The position numbers and the translations under genes are program-made. A stretch of DNA of 64,000 bases from contig JAACJK010000002.1 of NCBI GenBank assembly GCA_013368325.1, forward strand, positions 496,001 through 560,000, read 5' to 3'. Each line of letters begins with the position of its first letter. Position 1 is the first letter of the stretch. The DNA comes from Ephemerocybe angulata (Eukaryota > Basidiomycota > Agaricomycetes > Agaricales > Psathyrellaceae). Under the pieces are notes generated by a model. The model was given only the letters and a program-made list of their open reading frames with translations. It did not search any database and was not told the origin of the DNA. This document shows, piece by piece, positions 55,999 to 64,000 of the stretch.

Positions 55999-56333
55999 TT
56001 ACCGAGTAACGAAGCTTTGCAACGTACCAGATTTGAAGAGAGGGTGAGTGAACGCCTCTGAGATTCTTGGCAGTGAGAACGCGAGCGCTGGCACCATCGG
56101 AAATTTGATTTCCGGCCAACGCGACGAGGAGCCCTAATCCTTGCCCGGCCTCCCTTTGCTGTTTCAAGGGCGAAATTTACCTGCAAACCAAGGCCGCTGG
56201 TAGATGTGAGCCCGATCCACACCCGGTTGTAAGCCTGAGACAGCTGCGTGGACGTAACATGTCCGGTGTGTCTGATAGCGTTGACTCCAATGCCACTCTC
56301 ACCATCAATGGCAACCTCGACAAGTTGGCGCAT
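55999..56333 (-). CDS. Possible small hypothetical protein
   Basis: From the ATG at 56333 the frame reads MRQLVEVAIDGESGIGVNAI and VWIGLTSTSGLGLQ. A 47-bp GTAAAT...TTAG intron would join a second exon ending at the TAA at 55999 (about 95 residues). Alternatively the plain frame runs on to 55899. No family is recognised and the model is tentative. Confidence 0.25.
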
Positions 56334-56798
56334 ACTTATTGAAATTCAGCTGACCGCAGCGACTCGGAGTGAGGATTCCCAGGATTCGACTACGGAACCC
56401 GTCATATAGTAAGGCTGCTCATATTATCCCAACCTCGGGGATGAGCTCGGTGAAGCCTGAAAAGGATGAGATATCGAATAAGGAATGCATACGGTGAGCG
56501 CAACGCACCGATCATCGGATATCGTGGGTGGAAGATAGTAATAAGATCAGTGGACAGATCGGTGCACCTGAGAAGACCGGCCAAGGGTAATGACCCTGGT
56601 TGGTGACTGGCAAGCGCTCAGCAAGGCTCGATTGGCGTAATCAAGACATATGCATTCTTTCAGCCTATAAGTACTTTCGATTCGATTAGCGCCTAACGAA
56701 ACGAACGAAGTTGACAACCCAAGCCTAAATACTGAAAGGATCGTCAGGCGATCCGACTCTGTACAGAGTTACAGATGATCCAAGGACCAAGTTTCCGA

Positions 56799-58760
56799 CT
56801 AGGCCTTCAATGAAGTCCCTCCCCCAATCCTTTCCAGCAGTAACACCGCCTCAAAATCTGTGAGGCGCCCCTTCGATTCTTTTTGAATCGAAAGGATAGT
56901 GGACCTCTTGAGAGCGGTGGAGCCTTGGAGGAGTTTGTCGAACAAATCCCCATGTTCGAAGCCATGTCTGAAGAAAGCATAGGCTAATGTGTCATACCGT
57001 TCTGGGGCATTCTGCTTGAGGAACGCCTTGACGTTGTTCGCAAGGGTGAATGACTCCAGCTTCCTACACTGCGAGGGGCTGACTGATCCACCTGCACTTC
57101 TCTATTGAATTCATGACAAATAGCAATTTCCATCATAGAGAACGTACCTTCATCCATATTAACAGAGGCGCACAAGGTACCCTGACGGACAGCGTCCCTC
57201 AGAGTTCTACTCTCAGTAGCAACAACCTTGTTCTGTGGAGTGGGGAAGGCGGAGATGCCGCAACTTGGAGAGAATTGTCCTCCTCCATCGACCATGTTTG
57301 CTGCCCGTCGCCTCTCCTCATGGTACTGCACCATCCATTGCGCAACAAACCCCACTTGAACTTCATCCTCTAATTGGATATAGTCCCCGATGCAAGCCTT
57401 GAAAAGGTGCGGGTACGCTGGTTCAATGCTTCGCAGCGCCTTCAAGGATAAACCGAACTGACTGCGTCAACGACTTCCTGCCAATCTTCCTCGTCGTCCA
57501 TTGCTCCCCAGTCTAAACATAGGTTCCTCTCGACGATGGATTCCAACTCTTCCTATTAAGTAGATTGAATGGAGACATGGTTTGGAGAGCAGAAACGCTA
57601 TCCCAACCTCAAATGCCTTCGCATCGGCAGCTGTCTTCACAAGCGGTAAGGCTGCGAAGATATCTGCTGTTTCGGTGGCATCAGCCAGTCTCTGAAAAGA
57701 AATACATTGCAGCTCACCTGTACTAGGCCTTCCAGACTGATACATGGTCGTTGGATATGGCCAATGGTGGTGGTATGAAGCAAGATTGTCAATCAGTATT
57801 ACATGGGAGATTCGGAGATTCGGATTCGGACTCCGGAGGTGGTGGGTGCCGGCTGGGGTTAACGAACGTTGAGTACGTTGCGGTTGAGTCAGAGGAAGAT
57901 GATTTCATCAAACAAACCTGCACCAGCAGTGCTTATTAGACATAGGCGTCTGTTCCGGCCTGTCCGCGAGAAAGGTGGTCATAGTGGGAAAGACTTGCAG
58001 ACGCAACTCGTCCGTGGCCACTTCGGCTGAACCATCGTCCTCGTCGCCCCTAACGTTATGGCTTTAGTGCCCAGCGACTGCATACTTCTGGTAGAAATCG
58101 TCGAACTTACCGTGACGGTGACCTGGATACTACTAGTACCACCTCAGAGCTGCTAGCCCAGGCAGCAGGCCACCAGTTCCAATGGTAGTCCGTCTTGATG
58201 TTGCACCGCATGTGCGAAGCAGTCAAGGCATTGTAAGCCTTCTGGCGAGTATGGAGTTCGAGGAAATGCAGCAACCATGGTTGATAATTCATATATCGAC
58301 CCCACAGCCCCAATTTCTTGAACGTATTAATGACGCGGAGTAGCATGTCTCCCGAATCTTCAGCTACAACTTGTAAGTCCTGGGCTGTCTTGCCAACTAG
58401 AAAAGGGGGAAAATAAATCACTCAGCCATGGTTTCTGCTGGAAAACGAGGTCTATTGCACGGTAGGCACACTCCCAGGATGGAGGAGCCATGTTCAGACG
58501 TCTAGCAACCTTGCCTGCCATGGGCGGGCAGAGCACGTCAATGTCATCATATTTAGTGACCCTATTTGAAGGAAGTACGCACTAGCTGCCATAATCCCCC
58601 CTGGCAAATCTCAGGCTTGGGGTATCTAGATCGTACTAGCTGCTGAGTGAATATATACACTCAAACGAATAGAAGGCAAGGCGGACTTACCTTGGAGTAA
58701 AAAACATGCTTCGTACCGAGAAATGTCCGGAAAACTGGCTTCTGAACCCCTATGGAACTT
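56799..58760 (-). CDS. Unrecognised multi-exon gene, possibly damaged
   Basis: A chain of minus-strand exon-like blocks with GT/AG borders: YDDIDVLCPPMAGKVARRLN (about 58440..58560), LLRVINTFKKLGLWGRYMNY with FLELHTRQKAYNALTASHMR (58107..58415), GDEDDGSAEVATDELRLQVF (about 57940..58060), LADATETADIFAALPLVKTA (57600..57720), ELESIVERNLCLDWGAMDDE, SIEPAYPHLFKACIGDYIQL with VGFVAQWMVQYHEERRRAAN (57148..57445), and the last exon 56799..57091 reading RKLESFTLANNVKAFLKQNA, FFRHGFEHGDLFDKLLQ and GRLTDFEAVLLLERIG. Joining DAVSSVYP to KALRSIEP, and AEWLS to VGKTAQD, needs frame changes with no adequate intron, so it may be a pseudogene. Confidence 0.4.
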
Positions 58761-59044
58761 AATTTTGGCAAGCGGGTAGAAAGCAAAGAGATATATGGTT
58801 TATCTTTTCGATGCTACATAGGGAAGGAGAGACGCATGTACCTGGAAATTAGCAGAACCGCAAAGGACTGATGCATGGACCATGACTATGGATCTGCCTG
58901 AACAGCAATATATCCAGAAGAAGACGCTGATTGGTATCGTCGTTGTCTCGCCGAAGGAATGCTTCCAGTCACAAAGAGTGCGCATATCATTCATGTTGAG
59001 TACCACTTTCGCCCTGCTCGGACTGATAGATAGCCCACCCGCCC

Positions 59045-62000
59045 CTACTCGCCCTCATCCTCGCCGGTATTGGCATCCTGGACGTCATTGTTCGCGCCTT
59101 CTTGGTGGATATGAGCGCGAAAGCACTTGGCGGTTTCGGGGGTGAGGCCGGTGCGTATGACAGTTGAAACCTCCTTCTCTCGTCTGATATTCTCTGTTCC
59201 GGCCTGTGAGTTGGTGTTCTGAGTCCGCATCGGTCCATAGAACGACACGATGCCGGCCCTAGTAGGAGGGATGACGGGAATTCTCGTGGAGTCGAAGGTG
59301 GCTTTTCGACGGGCGTCTCTCTCGTCGAAATCGTCCAACAGAGCATGATTGTGAGATAAGGCATCCCTGAGTAAGGCACAGAGACGGGGTCTGTCCTCTG
59401 AAGTCAGGTGCCCCTGTAGTCCTTGGTCATTTTGGGATGTAACCGCATCGTGGGATTGAAGGATGAGAAGGGCCTGATCCAGCAAGACAGTCTCGAAGTA
59501 AGCATTGGCACTCCCCGATTGTGCCTGTTGTCCCATTGAAGTCACCACGAAACCGGGCTTTGATCCTAGATAGCGCATGGTTTCGATTGCTACACCTCGA
59601 GCATAGGTCATGAACAGCCTCTCTTTCGCCGGTAAGCCTCCTTCTGAATATGAGCGACCATCCAACACGAACCCAAGGGCGACAAGTGCATGAAGAACAA
59701 TAAAACCGTGCCATACATCCCATTCGAGAAGGTCGATTCCCAAGCGCCTTGGATCCAACTCGTGATGACGGATGATGCGATCATGGTAGAATATGACTTG
59801 GAGGGCTAGGAGTTTCGACATTGCGACGTGCGATGTATTGGTGATGTCCTTTCCGGTGTGGAAGGCGTGGAGAATACCCAAAGCACTCTGACTGAGAGTG
59901 CTTGAGCAGTAATAGTGTCCCCCGGTGCATATTGCGCTCTTCAGGTTCCAGACAGCGTAGGGAGTGCAGGATCGCATGTACCTAGATTCGTTTAGTCATG
60001 GGCAGTTAGGGATAAGTGGAATACTCACAAAGTGTCCCCAGGACAGAGAACAACGCATTCCACATCCCAAAGATGCCCTGAAGGCGTCCGCGGGTTCCAG
60101 GCCTTCATGAACGTGGCTAAATCCCCGAGCCATTCTACTTTAGATTTCCCATCACGCGCCGTAGCAACAAACCAGAGCTGTAATCCCCACACCACCCTGA
60201 CGAAGGCAGAGGCGCCCGCAGGATGGATACGCCAGTGATGGCTAGCGTCTTTGGTTCCAGCAAGACCCCAACGCATGGCTTCGACAGGGAATTCGAACGC
60301 AGAGGGGGGTATGGGGACCTGCTTTGTGCCTCGAAAAGCTGCAACATCGGAAAAAAGTGGTTCGTATGACACAGGGCCCAGCATGGGCAGGTGTGGTACG
60401 CTCACAATCTTCCCATCGTTGCCCCTCCGGTCCTCGAATATAAGATCCTCCAAGGTACCCATTCGATGTCCTTCAGCGCCAATCCCCATAGTGTGATCAT
60501 GCAACGTTAAGCTGTCGTCGATCCCAGCCAGAGTCTCAAGCTCTGCTTGGAACCCTTTACTTTCAGAAGGCCCGCGAACAACCAAGTCGTACGTCTTATG
60601 CAACTTCCATAGGATTCCTGGGTCGCAGTTTGCGTATTCGTTGGCGCTCATCCGCTTGAACACCGATCCTCCTGGGTCTGAAAGATGGCGAGGCTTTCCG
60701 TCCTTGTAGAACGCTTGCGATGCTTCATAACACTGATAGAACATGGCGGTATCAGAAGCCTAGGAACTGTAAATCAAAAGGGAGATTCATATAGGTCCAC
60801 GCATATCGACTTACGCTCATACACGGGCCCGGGCCGTACTCGAACGTTCTGCCATCAATGTCATGGAGAGGTACAAGTTTCTCGGGGTTGCGGTTTCTTG
60901 AAAAGACCATAGACTTGTCTTGTCCGGAGGTCGAGCGAATGAAAGGCTTGTCGATGTGGCGGGGCACCAGAGGATTATAGTCGCAGACTTGGTAGACTAG
61001 ATTGAGCTCATGCTCATCAATAGGGCCGACTGGTGGTGGAGGTTGTTGCGAGGTTGTACGACGACACCGAGGGGGCTGAGATCCGCCCCGACGCAGCGGA
61101 GAAGGAGAGTGCCATGGTACAGGCGACGTATTGGCCGTAGCTGTTGAATTCGAGGCTAGGTCGCTACATGTGGGCGATGCAGGTCGAGATGTGAGTAATG
61201 TGAGATGGGCTGCAGGTGTAGTCCTGGGGGTCGCTTCCGACCGACGAGGTGGCGGCGGCCTGGAGCATGATCTTGTACTTGACAACACTGTATTATAATG
61301 TGGAGGGCTGTCGTTTGACACTGAATCTCTGCGTGGTGGCAATATCGTACGAGCTCCAGGCCTAGTAGTTGATTTTGATTTTTCACGCTGCAGCGAACCT
61401 GGAGTCGATGTATAGTAGTTTGACGGACGCGAGGAGGAAATCGGCGCCAGTGACTCATGCGGAGGCAGAGAATCTGACTCGGACTCGGACACCCCCAGAG
61501 ATACCACCGTGACTTCGGATACGTTTTGAGAGATGGAGGTCTGGATTCCTGAAGGAGAAGCCGTTGTAGGCAGTGGTTGGGAACTCGTCGATGCTGATGA
61601 TGTCGGGAAGTGGAACTGTTGTTGAAAAGGAGCTGATGGTGAGGTTTGGGAAACTGTGACGGGAATGGGTCGCATGTCTGAAATCCCTGAGGATAATGGG
61701 TCTGAATCCGGTGTGGTTTGCGGGTAGAAGGCAAACGTAACAGGTTGGAACCCATCCTTATCAGAAGACACGGGCGTGTCTCCAATGCGCGCACGCTTTT
61801 TGGCAGGCAGGTTAGCTGCCTCCAGAACGTGTCGCTTCTGCTTCTGCTGAGGAACAGGGAGGCTGAACCAGGCAGGCGCCCAGCGGGCTTCAGCGACTGG
61901 AAGACACTGTAGCACCGTTTCTATGGTTTTCGCAAGGACGTCGATGGAGGTTGAATTCTGGAAGGCGATTGCGAAAATGCCCTCAAATACGACTCTTTCG

Positions 62001-63149
62001 ATTGATAGCAAGGTGCCTGGCTTGACGTTCCCCCAGGCTCGTTTGGTCTGCCAACAAGGGGGTCAATGGCAAGCAAGAATCAAGGCAATATTGCGACTTT
62101 ACCTTGAGCATATTCTCGCGAGACCACTTCCGACTTGAGATGGCAAAGTGGGACAAAAGAAACATAGGGCTCCCCAAGAAGGCCGCCTCAAAACAGAGAT
62201 TGATGCCCTTCAGAGATGTGTCGTTGTGTGTCATATCCTTGAGCCTGCGTTGCTCATAAGTAGTCAACGTCGGCCTAGCGATGATTTCTAGTAAGCAGCT
62301 GCCGCTTCAGATTATAACAGTCGGGACGTACGAAGTGCTGTCTGCCATTCGTTGCTGATATGATGCAAGGACTTCCTTGACACTCTTCAACGTCAACGGT
62401 TTCTACTCTCGACACTGAGCACAAAAATATACGGTGCGCGGAGCGAGTGTATACTCACCTGCGCATATTCCGCGTCGCAGAGGCAGTGGAGATGCAATCC
62501 AGATGTGTACAAATTCGTGAAGATGCTCGATACTGCGTGGTTATCTTCGGCAATTATCATGTTTTTGACAAGCAACGAAAGTGGGTCGGACAAGCCAACG
62601 CGCTCATTGACCCTCTCGGCACTAGCTGTAACCAACTCGCCGAGGTCGGTGGCCAGCTTTGTCCAGTCAGATAGAGGAATGTACTCGCGCGCACCACCAA
62701 ATGATCTCCTCTCGATCGGCCGTGCTTGTGGAAGTGCGCCGGTGTGGAGAAAATGATAGTCCAAGACTTGGTAGGATGAGACAATGAGGGCCAGAAGGTC
62801 AAAATCGACGAGTCGTGGGGCTGGCCCAGGAACCATTTCATCATTCGTGTAGGCCGCCCTTGAGGAGTACTCAATGCACTCCGCGAGCTGGTAGAAGTCG
62901 AAATCTCCTTTGTGGGATAAGGCCCGCTCGGTTGCATCAAGTCGCATAGCCAGGCACTGATGATACCAAAAGTCAATACTAATAGGTCAAAAGGGGACAG
63001 CATATGGGTTGTTCGTCGCTTACCTGAAGTGGTCCTGCTTCAGCCAAGTTTGCTAGTGTTCCTTGATACTGCGGTAACGTCGTGGATAGCGCGTAAACGG
63101 ATAACCAGCTGCGATCGGAAATTTGTCTCAGCGCCCTTTTGTCAACCAT
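59045..63149 (-). CDS. JmjC/cupin-like protein with lost metal ligands
   Basis: Seven exons, 63024..63149, 62459..62956, 62332..62402, 62103..62274, 60815..62047, 60029..60759 and 59045..59981; every phase closes, 1255 residues from the ATG at 63149. The first 300 residues are helical and unrecognised, followed by a Ser/Pro/Thr-rich disordered middle (about 330-640). The C-terminal part has the look of the JmjC-like cupins frequent in these fungi: SHHWRIHPAGASAFVRVVWG (about 873-892), LQLWFVATA, VVLCPGDTLYMRSCTPYAVW and AICTGGHYYCSSTLSQSALG, then a helical tail. Where active members have H-x-D, this one reads R-x-H. The His expected after TP is Tyr. So the fold is likely kept but iron binding and oxygenase activity are doubtful. 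Confidence 0.65.
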
Positions 63150-64000
63150 TATGGGCTAAGTTTGTCGTAAAGGTGGAAGCATGAGGTGGTTGAACTTGCC
63201 TCCTTGCATTGAAGGTGCCAGTGAGTTGCAAGGGCTGGGCCCAGGCCCTGCTGGCTGACCTGGAATCAGAATGATGATCACGGCAATCAATTGATCATAT
63301 GCAAGGGCGAAACTGACTAATCGCGGAGATAAAGCCCTTGCTACGTCAGGGTAATCTGGAGTCAACTCTTGTCTTCGAACCTTTCCCCCAACTTTCCCCA
63401 GTGCCCGCTGCCACAGGTAAACCTTTCAAGTTCAAAACCATATCCCGTAGCTTACATACCTAACTTGAGGAAATTACTAATTCATGCATGGTCCGAGTTT
63501 GGCCCTTGTCACACTACCATATCTACTATATATCTTCAGAGGTCGACTCAGCGAGCATGGACACTGACCCAAACTAGGCACTGGTAATGCTTGATGTTAC
63601 ATAATGGGCTGTTCCTTTGGATTGCAAGGAAACACTTGACCGACTCGGAGAGTGAGCTTGAGTGAGATTCGAGCTTCGAGAGGCCACATGACTTTCGAGC
63701 GAGAATGATAAGTATCCCTTCTTAGAACTCAAGTGAGGATGTGCCCTCAGTTGGCTATGTATATAAGTAGTAAATGCCATGGTCGGCGGATCTTTAAATG
63801 ATTGTGTTATCCCAGACTGTACAAGTTATCATTAGCATGTATATACTAGTAGGGCCAAATAAGTAAAGGCATTCGAGCTTATCAGCGCTAAGACAGTCCC
63901 CCAAACTTTGTCCATGATCAAGATGGGCGGCGGCACGGCATGAAAGCAATATGGTCGGGTCCATTTATTAATTAGGGCTTTGAAGCGTCGCACGACAGGT
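63150..64000. other. No gene recognised
   Basis: The 5' flank of the JmjC-like gene to the window end: short frames only, AT-rich from 63770. Confidence 0.5.

Noticed and set aside
1..64000. CRISPR arrays, bacterial operons, ribosome binding sites, rRNA genes
   Set aside because: Intron-rich eukaryotic gene structure throughout; no regularly spaced direct repeats and no rRNA-like conserved blocks.

Overview
The window looks like a gene-dense but transposon-rich stretch of an Agaricomycete (mushroom-class basidiomycete) genome. The evidence is short GT-AG introns (mostly 40-70 bp), several FunK1-type protein kinase genes, two DUF6698-like genes, a Plavaka-type transposase, a fungal TET/JBP-type dioxygenase gene, a Helitron and a Tad-like non-LTR retrotransposon. 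The genus cannot be fixed from sequence alone; a Rhizoctonia/Ceratobasidium-like genome is my best guess and is inference only.

Layout. 1-3.9 kb: two head-to-head FunK1 kinase genes sharing a 256-bp spacer with a CACGTG palindrome. 3.9-9.1 kb: gene-poor DNA with a decayed coding relic and two non-autonomous hAT-type elements (6585-7031 and 7939-8426), each with perfect terminal inverted repeats and a perfect 8-bp target duplication; the second encloses a tRNA-like sequence. 9.1-14.7 kb: a Helitron whose Rep-helicase gene is broken by an internal deletion with frame change and by a further frameshift. 14.8-17.3 kb: a complete FunK1 kinase gene (minus strand). 17.4-23.6 kb: a 5'-truncated, multiply frameshifted LINE with a poly-A tail and a 14-bp target duplication, inserted about 120 bp upstream of that kinase gene. 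24.9-26.4 kb: a 5'-truncated FunK1 pseudogene. 26.7-27.3 kb: a 270-bp tandem duplication. 28.3-31.5 kb: a tandem pair of DUF6698-like genes.

33.6-34.6 kb: an RMI1 (RecQ-mediated genome instability 1) orthologue, the only clear housekeeping gene. 34.9-39.6 kb: an 11-exon, apparently intact 1388-residue Plavaka transposase. 39.7-44.3 kb: a 9-exon gene for a 1359-residue TET/JBP-type 2-oxoglutarate/Fe(II) dioxygenase with its metal and 2-oxoglutarate ligands present and a large uncharacterised C-terminal region. It lies 102 bp from the transposase on the same strand. 45.6-50.5 kb: a BED/hAT-like relic and a tandem pair of paralogous membrane-anchored proteins. 51.9-55.5 kb: a small unknown gene, two short proteins with RNase H1 N-terminal (viroplasmin)-like folds and a coiled-coil protein. 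56.8-58.8 kb: an unrecognised multi-exon gene. 59.0-63.1 kb: a 7-exon, 1255-residue JmjC/cupin-like protein that has lost the expected metal ligands.

The most interesting block is 34.9-44.3 kb. Fungal TET/JBP genes are known to be carried or spread with Plavaka and KDZ transposons, and here an intact transposase and an intact-looking dioxygenase sit side by side. Intron boundaries were derived by hand from reading-frame continuity and GT-AG signals; where I give exon coordinates, the frames close exactly.
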